DNA from: Marivirga arenosa
GTDB lineage: Bacteria > Bacteroidota > Bacteroidia > Cytophagales > Cyclobacteriaceae
NCBI RefSeq assembly: GCF_030503895.2
Contig: NZ_CP129970.2
Location: 1,056,001-1,120,000, forward strand
DNA length: 64,000 nt
Direction: 5' to 3'
The notes under the pieces are model-generated. The model had not been told where the DNA came from. It did not search any database and was given only the letters and a program-made list of their open reading frames with translations. A program made the translations under genes and the position numbers. Within the stretch, counting starts at the first letter, position 1, and each line of letters begins with the position of its first letter. Shown in pieces: positions 33,070-42,064 of the stretch.

Positions 33070-34893
33070 TTATCCTACCATTAGATGAGCCTTAGGGTAT
33101 TTATAGCTCTGGGTAGATTTTCTACTACTTAATGCTAGTGCAAATGTTAAGGTTCCTACTCTACCAATAAACATGGAAAGGATTATAATCACTCTACCCG
33201 CAAAGGATAAATCAGCTGTAATTCCAGTACTTAAACCTACTGTACCAAAAGCGGATACTTGCTCAAAAATCAATTGCATTAAGGTATAATCACTATCCGT
33301 AATAGTTAACAGAAAAATAGCGATTAAATTAAGGGAAGCCGCAAAGAAAAAGATAGATAAGGCTTTAAACAATAACTCTTTTGGTATGAATTTCCTGTCA
33401 ATTTCAATCTTTAATCGTCCCCTTAAGGTAGCAAATACCGAAACTATTAATAAATAAAAGGTAGAGGTTTTAATACCACCTCCTACTGAACCGGAGGATG
33501 CACCTACAAACATTAAGAATGCCATCACTATAAGGGTTGGTGTTCTTAAGGCTCCTATATCAACAGTATTAAATCCTGCTGTTCTTGCAGTAGCCGATTG
33601 GAAAAAACTGGTAATTAAGGATTCGATAAAGTTCTTTTCATCAAGTGTATTTCCTCTCTCCAATAAGTAAAAAACTATTGTACCTGAAGCTAGTAAAACC
33701 AAAGAAGTATAAACCGCAATTTTAGTACTTAAATTCCAGTCTTTCCATGGATTTTGGAAGCGATCTCTCAAGTTCTTTCTTGAGAAAAGATCTTGAATAG
33801 ATGAAAAACCCAAGCCCCCTAATATTAAAGTCAATGCAATGATAATGTGCAAGATGTAACCATTCGCTACTTCATTTTCAAATAAACCATTGGTGAATAA
33901 ACTAAAGCCAGCATTACAAAAGGCGCTCACAGCATGGAATGCAGAAAAGAATATTTTCTGTCCCATTGAATTGAATTCAACACTTTCTCCCCAACTAAAA
34001 AAGATCAGGATAAATGAAATAATTTCAATAACTAAAGTGATAGCAATAATCTTCCTTAAAAGTCCTTTGGCTGAAAATAATGATTCACTAACTAAGAAAT
34101 CTTGTAACATTAATTGCTGTTTGATTCCCACTCCACTTTTCAGGAAAGTAGCAAAAAAGGAGGTAAATGAAATAATACCTAAGCCACCCAGTTGAAATAA
34201 AATCATAATCACAAACTGACCTTTCATGGTAAAATAGGTGGCAGTGTCCACTACTATTAAACCCGTTACGCAACTGGCACTAACTGCTGTAAATAAAGCA
34301 TCCATCAATGGCATAGCCCCATCTTTCACACTCATGGCGGGTAGCATCAAAACCCCTGTTCCGAAAGCAATTAATAGCAAGAAACTGTAAATGAAGGTTC
34401 TTGCTGGTTTCGTTTTCAGTTTTGACAATACAGTACTTGCTTTAACGAATTCATACGCTATCAGCACTAGGAAATAAAAGGTAATTAAAGTTAAATAAGC
34501 ATCCTCATAGTTTTTGAAACCGAAGGTGTCTGCCAGATATTTTATAATTTGATTGTCAAAAAAGTAATTACTAATAGTATTAATTAGGATTATCAATACC
34601 AGAACAGCCTCTAGTTTATTATTGAGCAGAAATTCAGTCCTCCTAAATTCGTAGAGAAGTCGAATGATGAAAGAAAAGAAATAAATGATGAGAACAATGT
34701 CTAAACCTAAGAAAACTTGTTCCAATTCATTCGCTTCCGTTTCAAAACCAAAAACGAAGAACAGCAAAACCGCAGCTGTAAGCCATATAAAAGCTTTAAG
34801 AGAAACTAATGTGCTCAATACAGCAGATCTACTGTTGTAAATGGCATTGTTTAACCATTCTGTAATTGAGTTTTTTAGTCTAGAAAATTTCAT
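33070..34893 (-). CDS. TrkH/KtrB-family potassium uptake protein
   Basis: 607 residues. After about 170 residues of extra N-terminal helices (a voltage-sensor-like region at 70-110), the standard four M-P-M units follow, with pore loops such as SASCVTGLIVVD, FCNAGFSLF, SATARTAGFNTVD and SAFGTVGLSTG. It takes up K+ (or Na+) across the inner membrane with a TrkA/KtrA regulatory subunit, which is not encoded nearby. The adjacent sugar kinase gene ends 40 bases before its start and may be in the same operon. Confidence 0.9.
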   Translation of the reverse strand: MKFSRLKNSITEWLNNAIYNSRSAVLSTLVSLKAFIWLTAAVLLFFVFGFETEANELEQVFLGLDIVLIIYFFSFIIRLLYEFRRTEFLLNNKLEAVLVLIILINTISNYFFDNQIIKYLADTFGFKNYEDAYLTLITFYFLVLIAYEFVKASTVLSKLKTKPARTFIYSFLLLIAFGTGVLMLPAMSVKDGAMPLMDALFTAVSASCVTGLIVVDTATYFTMKGQFVIMILFQLGGLGIISFTSFFATFLKSGVGIKQQLMLQDFLVSESLFSAKGLLRKIIAITLVIEIISFILIFFSWGESVEFNSMGQKIFFSAFHAVSAFCNAGFSLFTNGLFENEVANGYILHIIIALTLILGGLGFSSIQDLFSRKNLRDRFQNPWKDWNLSTKIAVYTSLVLLASGTIVFYLLERGNTLDEKNFIESLITSFFQSATARTAGFNTVDIGALRTPTLIVMAFLMFVGASSGSVGGGIKTSTFYLLIVSVFATLRGRLKIEIDRKFIPKELLFKALSIFFFAASLNLIAIFLLTITDSDYTLMQLIFEQVSAFGTVGLSTGITADLSFAGRVIIILSMFIGRVGTLTFALALSSRKSTQSYKYPKAHLMVG

Positions 34894-34932
34894 GCTGATT
34901 GAAATGCTTTGCTTTAAGCTTTAAGACATTTA

Positions 34933-35928
34933 TTATAATTGTAAATTATGTTTTATTGCTTCTACTTCCAACTTTTTGGCATCAATTGGCACTACTCCTA
35001 ATTCTTCACACACAATTCCTCCTCCTAAATTGGATAAAGAAGCGGTAAAAGCTGGATTTAGCTTAAGTGCTACACATAATGAAGCAATACTGATCACGGT
35101 ATCTCCTGCCCCTGATACATCAGAAATACTACGTTTGAATGCAGGAATTAACACATCTTCTGTATCTGTTTGAATGTAAACCCCTCTTTCAGATAATGTT
35201 GTCATGACCATTTTTGAAGAAAGTCTATTTCTTAGAAGTGTTGTTTGCTTTTTTAAACTAACATCATCTGATTTAGAGAAATCAACATGCATTCCTTCTT
35301 GTAACTCTTTCAAATTTGGTTTAAACAAATCCACTTCTTTATAGTCAAAGAAATTGTTCTTTTTGGGATCAACCACAATGGGTTTTCCCAATGCTTTGGA
35401 TTTTTCTACTGTTTTTCGAATAACAGAAGCATTAATCGTTCCTTTGTCATAATCTTCAAAAACTACGACATCTACTTCAGGAAGCAATTCAATAATTTTG
35501 TTTGAAAGTAATTCCTCTTCTAGTTCATTTAAAGGTGCAAGGCTTTCAGAATCTACCCTTAATAAATGTTGTGAACCCGAAAGCACTCTTTCTTTAATGG
35601 TAGTTATTCTGTCCTTGCTTTTCACTAGGCCTTTATCGGTAATATTCCTGTTTTTTAATAAGTCCTGAAAAATCAAGGATTCATCATCATCTCCCAGAAC
35701 AGAGCAAAGAATTGGTTCAGCACCTAAAGAAAGTAGATTGAGGGCAACATTTGCTGCGCCCCCCATTCTCTTTTCTCTTTTCTTTACATTCACAACAGGA
35801 ACTGGTGCTTCAGGTGAAATTCGAGAGACAGTGCCCCAGATATAGGCATCAATCATCACATCGCCTATCACCAAAACTTTAAGTTTCTGAAATGCCTTAA
35901 AAAGATTAGGAATATCCTTTATGACCAT
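34933..35928 (-). CDS. Heptose-7-phosphate kinase-like PfkB enzyme (HldE N-domain type)
   Basis: 331 residues of the ribokinase/PfkB fold. GDVMIDAYIWGTVSRISPEA (22-41) is the hallmark of RfaE1/HldE kinase domains, and VSGAGDTVI (Asp276 as base) closes the active site. The partner nucleotidyltransferase domain of HldE is absent, so it is the single-domain type (HldA). It would phosphorylate D-glycero-D-manno-heptose 7-phosphate at C1 for LPS core precursors. Whether this bacterium makes heptose is not shown here. Upstream is the aminotransferase, with two palindromes in the gap. Confidence 0.85.
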   Translation of the reverse strand: MVIKDIPNLFKAFQKLKVLVIGDVMIDAYIWGTVSRISPEAPVPVVNVKKREKRMGGAANVALNLLSLGAEPILCSVLGDDDESLIFQDLLKNRNITDKGLVKSKDRITTIKERVLSGSQHLLRVDSESLAPLNELEEELLSNKIIELLPEVDVVVFEDYDKGTINASVIRKTVEKSKALGKPIVVDPKKNNFFDYKEVDLFKPNLKELQEGMHVDFSKSDDVSLKKQTTLLRNRLSSKMVMTTLSERGVYIQTDTEDVLIPAFKRSISDVSGAGDTVISIASLCVALKLNPAFTASLSNLGGGIVCEELGVVPIDAKKLEVEAIKHNLQL

Positions 35929-35970
35929 CTAAATAATTATTTGCCGTTCACCTAGTTTATATTGATAATG

Positions 35971-36051
35971 AAACCTGTCAGGTTTGCTCTTTTCAAAACC
36001 ATCATTACCTTCAAATATTGATGCTTTCCCCAATTTAAACCTGACAGGTTT
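35971..36051. repeat. Two palindromes AAACCTG(T/A)CAGGTTT
   Basis: aaacctgtcaggttt (35971-35985) and aaacctgacaggttt (36037-36051) differ only at the centre base. They lie between the aminotransferase stop and the kinase start, with about 50 bases between them. The same unit appears at 26935 and 27010. A terminator or dispersed repeat is likely. Confidence 0.55.
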
Positions 36052-36067
36052 AAATAACATAGAATTA

Positions 36068-37270
36068 TTACTTTAATTCAGCCAATACTTTTTTCATTCG
36101 CTTCATGGCTTCTTTCAATTCCTCATCAGAAGCTGCGTATGAAATTCTAATACAGTTAGGGGCGCCAAATGCTGTACCAGTAACAACAGATACGTTGGCC
36201 TTATTTAAAATATAAATCGCTAATTCATCAGCATTCATAACCTTAGTTTCTCCATCAGATTTACCAAAGAAACTGCTGATATCAGGAAAAATATAGAAAG
36301 CACCTTTAGGGACATTAGTTTTTACGCCAGGCATTTCATTCAACAATTCTAAAACCATATCTCTTCTCTTATGATAGGTTTTAGTCATTTCTAAGGTAGG
36401 GGTTAAATCTTCCGTTATAGCTGCTAATGCTGCTCTTTGTGCAATCGATGAATTACCTGAAGTGATTTGTCCTTGTATTTTAGTGGCCGCTTTTGCAATG
36501 GGTAATGGAGCTGAAATGTATCCTACTCTCCAACCCGTCATAGCAAAGCCTTTTGAAAATCCATTAATGGTAACCGTTCTTTCGGCCATTCCTGGTAAAG
36601 AAGCCATACTAACGTGTCCTTCATTTCCAAAATTGATATGCTCATAAATCTCATCCGAAAGAACCAGAATGTCATCATACTGACGAAGTACCATCGCTAG
36701 CTTTTCTAATTCTTCCTTAGAAAAAACGCTACCAGTAGGATTACATGGTGATGAATATAAAACTGCTTTTGTATTATCGGTTATAGCATCATTTAATTGC
36801 TCAGCCGTTGGTTTAAAGTCGTTTTCCAATGTTCCGGTAACATATACTGGAGTTCCTCCTGCTAATTTTATTAATTCGGTATAGCTTACCCAAAATGGAG
36901 CAAACACAATTACCTCATCGCCAGGATTCAAAATGGAAAGCATTAAGTTTGCAATGGATTGCTTGGCTCCATTTGACACCACGATTTGTTCAGGAGTTGA
37001 GGGAACGTTATTTTCCGTTTCTAACTTTTTGGCAATAGCTTCTCTTAAATCCTGATAACCTGAAACCGGTGGATAAGCAAAATATTTTTCACTGTCAATC
37101 GCCTTCTTTGCTGCTTCTTGAATATGCTTGGGAGTCTTAAAATCTGGCTCTCCCAGACTTAAACTAATAATATCAATACCTTGAGATTTTAATTCTCTAG
37201 CTTTTGCTGCCATGGCTAAAGTAGCAGACTCTGACATATTTTTGATGCGATCGCTTACCGGATAATTCAT
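36068..37270 (-). CDS. PLP-dependent class I aminotransferase (aspartate type)
   Basis: 400 residues. The PLP lysine lies in NGFSKGFAMTGWRVGY, and YSSPCNPTGSVF and NCIRISYAASDEEL are the cofactor and substrate contacts. It is a cytoplasmic class I enzyme, probably transferring the amino group of aspartate or an aromatic amino acid to 2-oxoglutarate. A strong terminator (37398-37431) separates it from the upstream lipoprotein gene. Confidence 0.92.
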   Translation of the reverse strand: MNYPVSDRIKNMSESATLAMAAKARELKSQGIDIISLSLGEPDFKTPKHIQEAAKKAIDSEKYFAYPPVSGYQDLREAIAKKLETENNVPSTPEQIVVSNGAKQSIANLMLSILNPGDEVIVFAPFWVSYTELIKLAGGTPVYVTGTLENDFKPTAEQLNDAITDNTKAVLYSSPCNPTGSVFSKEELEKLAMVLRQYDDILVLSDEIYEHINFGNEGHVSMASLPGMAERTVTINGFSKGFAMTGWRVGYISAPLPIAKAATKIQGQITSGNSSIAQRAALAAITEDLTPTLEMTKTYHKRRDMVLELLNEMPGVKTNVPKGAFYIFPDISSFFGKSDGETKVMNADELAIYILNKANVSVVTGTAFGAPNCIRISYAASDEELKEAMKRMKKVLAELK

Positions 37271-37397
37271 TGCAATTATTTATTTTATAAGAATTTTGTT
37301 CCTTAAACTCCGTTTTTTCTGAGGGCGTTTAAACTGAGGGCTAAAATTAAGTAATTCGCTTTTGATGTGCTAATAATTCACTTAAATATAAAAACAC

Positions 37398-37431
37398 AAA
37401 AAAATAGCCCGCAATATAAATTGCGAGCTAT
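37398..37431 (-). terminator. Rho-independent terminator after the lipoprotein gene
   Basis: A 12-base stem with one mismatch (37404-37415 against 37420-37431, loop ataa) is followed on the minus strand by seven Ts (As at 37398-37404 on the plus strand). It ends transcription from the gene at 37455. Confidence 0.85.
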
Positions 37432-37454
37432 TTTATAATGCTTTCGAATGTTAA

Positions 37455-38288
37455 TTAAGAAGCATCCCCTTCTTTTAACATCACGGTTCTTTCAACTGGA
37501 TTGAAAGGACTGTCAACTAAATTCCCCTCTTTATCTAATAATTCTAATTTAACCGTCATTTCTCCCATTTCAGCTCCTTCAATGAAATATGGCTGCCATT
37601 TATCTAACATAAATTCTTGACCATTAATGGTAGCTCTTACAGTATTTCCGTCTAAGGCTAAATCAGTATTTAACAAATAAAAATCTAACAATACCTTTTC
37701 AGCATCTTTTCCTACGTAAGTTCCTTTAGGTCTACTGTAGAACATGTGAGGTGCAGATAAGTCTGCAACTTCATCCTCATTAGGCTCTCGACCTACCGTA
37801 AATTGACGAATGTTTGCAGCGCCATAGCTTTTTACACTTTCGTGATATGATCTTGACAAGAATGATAGGGCTACATAATGGCCTTCCTCAAGGTCTTTTG
37901 TGAATTCAGCTTCATAATGCGCTGTATACGGTTGATTATTCAAAATTAAGTGGATATGCTGTCCCTTTCCAGAATTGGCACAATTCTTAATATCTGCATC
38001 AATAGTTTGAGTCCCTAATTCGTAATTTTTTACGTTGTAAGAAAAATCTATTGCACCTGCTTCTGCAATTACTTCATTTTCCATTGGGCTTAACATTTCC
38101 AACATGGAGTCATCAAATTGAGGTGACTCTACCGGAGTTAACATGATTTTTGAAGTAGTTTCTTCAACATCTTTAAACTCAGTATTTTCTTCTTCTGTCT
38201 GTGCTTTTTCTTCTTTATTACCAGTGCTACATGCAAAAATTGTAGCTATCGCGAATAAAAAAGTAAATCTTATTGTGGCTTTTTTCAT
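37455..38288 (-). CDS. Lipoprotein of unknown function with a GQHIHLILN motif
   Basis: 277 residues with a lipobox (IFACSTGN, Cys20) and an acidic Glu-rich linker (24-50). Two beta-sandwich-like halves follow. The first contains GKGQHIHLILNNQPY with a His pair that could bind metal, and HYVALSFLSRSYHESVK. Similar proteins in Cytophagales are sometimes labelled phosphopeptide-binding, but I see no support for that name. It is a single-gene unit closed by a strong terminator and divergent from the oxygenase gene. Its location should be the periplasm or outer membrane. Confidence 0.72.
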   Translation of the reverse strand: MKKATIRFTFLFAIATIFACSTGNKEEKAQTEEENTEFKDVEETTSKIMLTPVESPQFDDSMLEMLSPMENEVIAEAGAIDFSYNVKNYELGTQTIDADIKNCANSGKGQHIHLILNNQPYTAHYEAEFTKDLEEGHYVALSFLSRSYHESVKSYGAANIRQFTVGREPNEDEVADLSAPHMFYSRPKGTYVGKDAEKVLLDFYLLNTDLALDGNTVRATINGQEFMLDKWQPYFIEGAEMGEMTVKLELLDKEGNLVDSPFNPVERTVMLKEGDAS

Positions 38289-38312
38289 GGTTTTATGTTT
38301 TTTGATTTATTT

Positions 38313-38337
38313 TACCTTAGTAAAGTGTACTAAGGTA
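38313..38337. promoter_or_regulatory. Perfect 10-base inverted repeat in the divergent promoter region
   Basis: TACCTTAGTA (38313-38322), five bases, TACTAAGGTA (38328-38337). It lies 46 bases before the oxygenase start and 24 bases before the lipoprotein start. No T-run follows, so it is more likely an operator than a terminator. Confidence 0.6.
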
Positions 38338-38350
38338 GTGTGATTATGTT

Positions 38351-38381
38351 ACACTATCAACAGTTAAACCCCGGATAGTGT
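38351..38381 (+). promoter_or_regulatory. Leader hairpin abutting the oxygenase start codon
   Basis: acactatc (38351-38358) pairs perfectly with gatagtgt (38374-38381), and the ATG starts at 38383. If transcribed, the hairpin would reach to one base before the start codon and hide the ribosome site. Confidence 0.5.
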
Positions 38382-38382
38382 T

Positions 38383-39357
38383 ATGAGCAAGAAATTATAT
38401 ACCGAAATCCCTTCCTTGAATCTGGAAGATTTCACAAATGGAACTGCAGAAACTAAAGAGCAGTTTGTAAAAGAATTAGGCGAAGCTTACAACAACATAG
38501 GTTTCGTAGCGATTAAAGGTCATTACCTAAGTGACGAGCTAAGCCAAAAATTATATGCTGCAGTTGAAAAATTCTTCGCTTTAGATAGTGAACAAAAGAA
38601 AGCCTACGAAAAAGAAGAGTTAGCTGGACAAAGAGGCTACACAAGTAAAGGGAAAGAACAAGCAAAAGGACATAAAGTACCAGACTTGAAAGAATTCTAT
38701 CAGGTAGGGCAATTTGTACCTGAGGATCATGAATTAAAAAAAGAGTACCCTGACAATCTGTGGCCAACTGAAGTGCCTGAGCTAGCCGAATTAGCAAAAG
38801 AGGCTTATCAGAAACTTGAAAAAACAGGCTTTGAAATGCTTCGTGCAATCGCTCTTTATTTAGGCTTAGATGAAAATTATTTTGATACTCATGTAACCTA
38901 TGGAAATAGTATCTTAAGAGCTATTCATTATCCTCCAATTGAAAATCCTGAAGATTTACCTGAAGATGCAGTAAGAGCTGCACAACATGGTGATATTAAT
39001 TTAATTACTTTATTAATGGGGGCTAGTGCTGACGGATTGCAAGTATTAAGAAGAGATGGAGAGTGGATTCCAATTACAGCATTACCCAATCAATTAGTCG
39101 TGAATGTTGGGGATATGCTAGCTCGATTAACGAACAATAAATTAAAATCTACAATTCATAGAGTGGTAAACCCACCTAAAGAGCAAATGAAATCTTCTAG
39201 GTATAGTATACCGTTTTTCATGCATCCTAAATCGAGCATGGATTTAACTTGTTTAGATAGTTGTGTAGATGCAGAAAACCCAAAACAATATGATGATATG
39301 ACAGCTGGACAATTCTTAGAAGAACGATTAGCTGAAATCGGATTACTGAAGAAGTAA
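38383..39357 (+). CDS. 2-oxoglutarate/Fe(II)-dependent oxygenase, isopenicillin N synthase family
   Basis: 324 residues of the jelly-roll family. The iron triad H202-x-D204...H259 is seen in AAQHGDINLITLL and KSTIHRVVNP, and the R-x-S motif for 2-oxoglutarate in SSRYSIPFF (Arg273, Ser275). The N-terminal cap PSLNLEDFTNG and GFVAIKGH are standard. Such enzymes hydroxylate or desaturate small molecules; the substrate is unknown. The chromate transporter starts three bases after its stop, so they form one operon, which is an odd pairing. Confidence 0.9.
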   Translation: MSKKLYTEIPSLNLEDFTNGTAETKEQFVKELGEAYNNIGFVAIKGHYLSDELSQKLYAAVEKFFALDSEQKKAYEKEELAGQRGYTSKGKEQAKGHKVPDLKEFYQVGQFVPEDHELKKEYPDNLWPTEVPELAELAKEAYQKLEKTGFEMLRAIALYLGLDENYFDTHVTYGNSILRAIHYPPIENPEDLPEDAVRAAQHGDINLITLLMGASADGLQVLRRDGEWIPITALPNQLVVNVGDMLARLTNNKLKSTIHRVVNPPKEQMKSSRYSIPFFMHPKSSMDLTCLDSCVDAENPKQYDDMTAGQFLEERLAEIGLLKK

Positions 39358-39360
39358 TTA

Positions 39361-40539
39361 GTGGTTAGAAATATCCGATATCTCATTTATTTGAAGGATA
39401 TTTTTATCCTATCTCTCACCACTTTTGGAGGTGCCACTGCTCATTTTGCGCTATTCTTAGATTATTTAGTCTATAAAAGAGGCTACTTAACGGAAAAAGA
39501 ATTAATTGAAATGAATGCCCTGTGTCAGATGTTGCCAGGGCCTTCATCTACTCAAATTCTTACCGGTTTGGCGACTAAAATAGGAGGAGCTCCTTTTGCA
39601 TTTATCACATTATTTGTTTGGGCAATTCCAGGAGTTGCTTTAATGACAGCTTTTGGAATATTAATGTCCAATATTGATGAAAATGAGCTATCCACTCATT
39701 TTCTAACCTTTGTTCAACCGATTGCAGTAGGCTTTGTAGCAGCTGCTGCCTACAGAATTGTTAAAAAGGTGATTCATACTAAAACCAGTGTCATTTTGCT
39801 TGTGGTATCTGCTAGCATCACAGTTTTGATCAATTCCCCTTATTTATTCCCCCTATTAATTTTAGCGGGCGGATTCATAACTGGACTTAAGTATAAAGCT
39901 CAACCCATTGAAGAGAAAGAAAAGATCAAAATCCGATGGACAGCGCTAATCATTTGGATTAGTGTTTTAATATTGATTGCACTCATTGGTTTATTTACTC
40001 AATCTTTACCAATTCGACTGCTAGAGAATTTTTACCGTAATGGAAGTCTAATATTTGGGGGTGGCCAGGTATTAATTCCCTTTTTGTATACGGAGTTTGT
40101 AGATTTTAAGGATTATTTAAGTTCTTCAGAATTTCTAAGCGGGTTTGCTATAGCACAAGCAATTCCTGGACCTACTTTCTCATTTGCCAGTTACATCGGC
40201 ACCTTGTCAATGCGTGAATATGGAGTTTGGGGTGAAATATTAGGGGGCTTCTTAGCCGCAGTGGGAATATTCGTACCGGGTACCTTGATGATGATTTTCT
40301 TAATAAGATTCTGGGACCAATTGAAAAAATTCAGAATCATTAAAGCCTCTCTAGAAGGAATAACTGCGGTCAGTTCAGGGATGGTGGTAGCCGCAATTTT
40401 CCTACTATTTGAACCTGTTCAAGCAAATCTATTGAATTTTAGCCTAATACTAGGAACAGTAGGAATCCTTTTGTTTACCAAAATTCCAGCTCCTTATGTG
40501 GTGTTGATTGGGTTGTTAGCTGGCTTTTTATTGGGGTGA
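39361..40539 (+). CDS. chrA: Chromate transporter, CHR family (two-domain)
   Basis: 392 residues with about ten to twelve membrane helices in two repeated halves. LTTFGGATAHFALF, MLPGPSSTQI and LGGFLAAVGIFVPG, with a second GGGQVLIPF and AIPGPTFSFASY set, are CHR signatures. It starts at GTG (39361-39363), three bases after the oxygenase stop. ChrA exports chromate (or sulfate) from the cytoplasm. Its end overlaps the convergent LD-carboxypeptidase gene by 12 bases. Confidence 0.92.
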   Translation: MVRNIRYLIYLKDIFILSLTTFGGATAHFALFLDYLVYKRGYLTEKELIEMNALCQMLPGPSSTQILTGLATKIGGAPFAFITLFVWAIPGVALMTAFGILMSNIDENELSTHFLTFVQPIAVGFVAAAAYRIVKKVIHTKTSVILLVVSASITVLINSPYLFPLLILAGGFITGLKYKAQPIEEKEKIKIRWTALIIWISVLILIALIGLFTQSLPIRLLENFYRNGSLIFGGGQVLIPFLYTEFVDFKDYLSSSEFLSGFAIAQAIPGPTFSFASYIGTLSMREYGVWGEILGGFLAAVGIFVPGTLMMIFLIRFWDQLKKFRIIKASLEGITAVSSGMVVAAIFLLFEPVQANLLNFSLILGTVGILLFTKIPAPYVVLIGLLAGFLLG

Positions 40540-41436
40540 AACGCCATAAGAGATTTCCGACTCCTTATCTCTCACTTTCATATTTACTTTTGCCCCATGA
40601 ACGATTGAGTGATTATCCTCACCATGCCCAAAAGGAAAATTAAATCCAATTGGGAAATCATACTCTTTGCAATGAGCAAGAATAATCTCTTCTAAAGATT
40701 GACCATATATAGATTTATCTTCTATCAAATTGGTAAATTGACCAACTACGAGGCCTGCTAAATCTTTTAGCTTATTCGCTCTTTTTAATTGCAGAAACAT
40801 TCGATCAATATGATAAAGTGGTTCAGCCACTTCTTCAATGAAGAGGATTTGACCCCTATAATCTAATTCAGACCTTGTACCAATTTGATTTACTAATAAA
40901 GATAAATTACCTCCTATTAATGATCCTGTACCCTCTCCATTTTTATTGAATTTACTCTTAGCTTCCATTTTATCAACCTTACCTTTTAAACAATCAAAAA
41001 TGGAGGTTTGATATTGACTATCGAGCTTTGAAAGGCCCTGTAAAACACTAGCATGCAAAGAGGCAAATCCCTTTTTATACGTGACATTTAAAAGAGCAGT
41101 AATATCACTAAAGCCAATAATCCATTTCGGGTTCTCTTTGAACTTTGTCCAGTCTAAATCATCTAATATATGAGTGATGCCAAATCCTCCTCTGGCACAG
41201 TAAATTGCTTTGGCTTCAGGGTGATCTAAAGCATTTTGAAGATCAGATAATCTATTTTCATGGCTGCTACCAAATTTAAAATATGCGTTAAAGGTATTCT
41301 TACTAATCTCTATCTTGAATCCTTTTTCTTTAAGAATCTCAATACCATTTTCTACTTTTTTTTTATCTACTACTCCTGATGGACTGAGCACCAGAATTAG
41401 ATCGCCTTCTTTTAAAAATGGAGGGGAAATAGCCAT
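40528..41436 (-). CDS. LD-carboxypeptidase, S66 family
   Basis: 302 residues. The catalytic Ser110 lies in IGFSDITALL, with the acidic and histidine partners in LFIEEVAEPLYH and HSIVHGAKV. ARGGFGITHILDDLDW is the usual S66 segment. It trims the terminal D-Ala from muropeptide tetrapeptides in peptidoglycan recycling and has no signal peptide, so it is cytoplasmic. It is convergent with chrA, and follows the skp/bamA operon after a terminator. Confidence 0.9.
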   Translation of the reverse strand: MAISPPFLKEGDLILVLSPSGVVDKKKVENGIEILKEKGFKIEISKNTFNAYFKFGSSHENRLSDLQNALDHPEAKAIYCARGGFGITHILDDLDWTKFKENPKWIIGFSDITALLNVTYKKGFASLHASVLQGLSKLDSQYQTSIFDCLKGKVDKMEAKSKFNKNGEGTGSLIGGNLSLLVNQIGTRSELDYRGQILFIEEVAEPLYHIDRMFLQLKRANKLKDLAGLVVGQFTNLIEDKSIYGQSLEEIILAHCKEYDFPIGFNFPFGHGEDNHSIVHGAKVNMKVRDKESEISYGVSPQ

Positions 41437-41453
41437 ATATATTACCTTAAAAC

Positions 41454-41481
41454 AAAAAAAGCCTTGAATTTCTTCAAGGCT
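41454..41481 (-). terminator. Terminator at the end of the bamA/skp operon
   Basis: AGCCTTGAA (41460-41468) pairs perfectly with TTCAAGGCT (41473-41481) across a 4-base loop. On the minus strand a seven-T run follows (As at 41454-41460). It lies 37 bases after the last skp-like gene. Confidence 0.88.
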
Positions 41482-41517
41482 AATATCTTTATAATTTAAT
41501 TGATTAACTAATCTATC

Positions 41518-42060
41518 TTATTCATCAGTTGCTGATGCATTTGGAGCTTCAACACCCAATTTGTTTAATACCATTGGTGAAATATCACCCGCTTCTTCGT
41601 CAGAGATATATAATAATGCCTCAGCTCTTACGATATGAGTGTATCCATTTTCTTCAGCTACTTTATCAATAGCATTTTGAATTTTCTCATATAACGGTTG
41701 ATACAACTCTTGTTGCTTACGAGCAATTGATTGCTCAGCATCTTGCTGAAATTTTTGTAATGATTGCTGTAAGCCTTGTAATTCTTGCTCTTTTTCAGCT
41801 CTCATTTGCTCTGTCATGGTAGGAGCATTTTGTTGGTATTCTGCAACCTGTTGCTGAAAATCTTGATATTTTTGCTGGATTGAATTTGAAAATTGCTTTT
41901 CGTAAGCAGCAACTTGAGATTGCACTTCTTTAGATTCTGGCATTAAGCTCAATACATAATCAGCATTCGTGAATCCTATTTTTGTTTCTTGGGCACTTGC
42001 AGTGTAAAATAAACCCAATGCTAAAATTAATATTAATCCCTTTTTCATATTTGTTTTCAC
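41518..42060 (-). CDS. Skp/OmpH-family periplasmic chaperone (second copy)
   Basis: 180 residues with a signal peptide (1-23, ending TASAQE). Long charged coiled-coil helices (Gln/Glu-rich, KYQDFQQQVAEYQQNAPTMT) form the tentacles of the trimeric Skp fold around a short beta core (IGFTNADYVL, YTHIVRAEALLYIS). It holds unfolded outer-membrane proteins for delivery to BamA. It is the second of two paralogues, four bases after the first. The operon ends with the terminator at 41454-41481. Confidence 0.9.
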   Translation of the reverse strand: MKTNMKKGLILILALGLFYTASAQETKIGFTNADYVLSLMPESKEVQSQVAAYEKQFSNSIQQKYQDFQQQVAEYQQNAPTMTEQMRAEKEQELQGLQQSLQKFQQDAEQSIARKQQELYQPLYEKIQNAIDKVAEENGYTHIVRAEALLYISDEEAGDISPMVLNKLGVEAPNASATDE

Positions 42061-42064
42061 TTTA

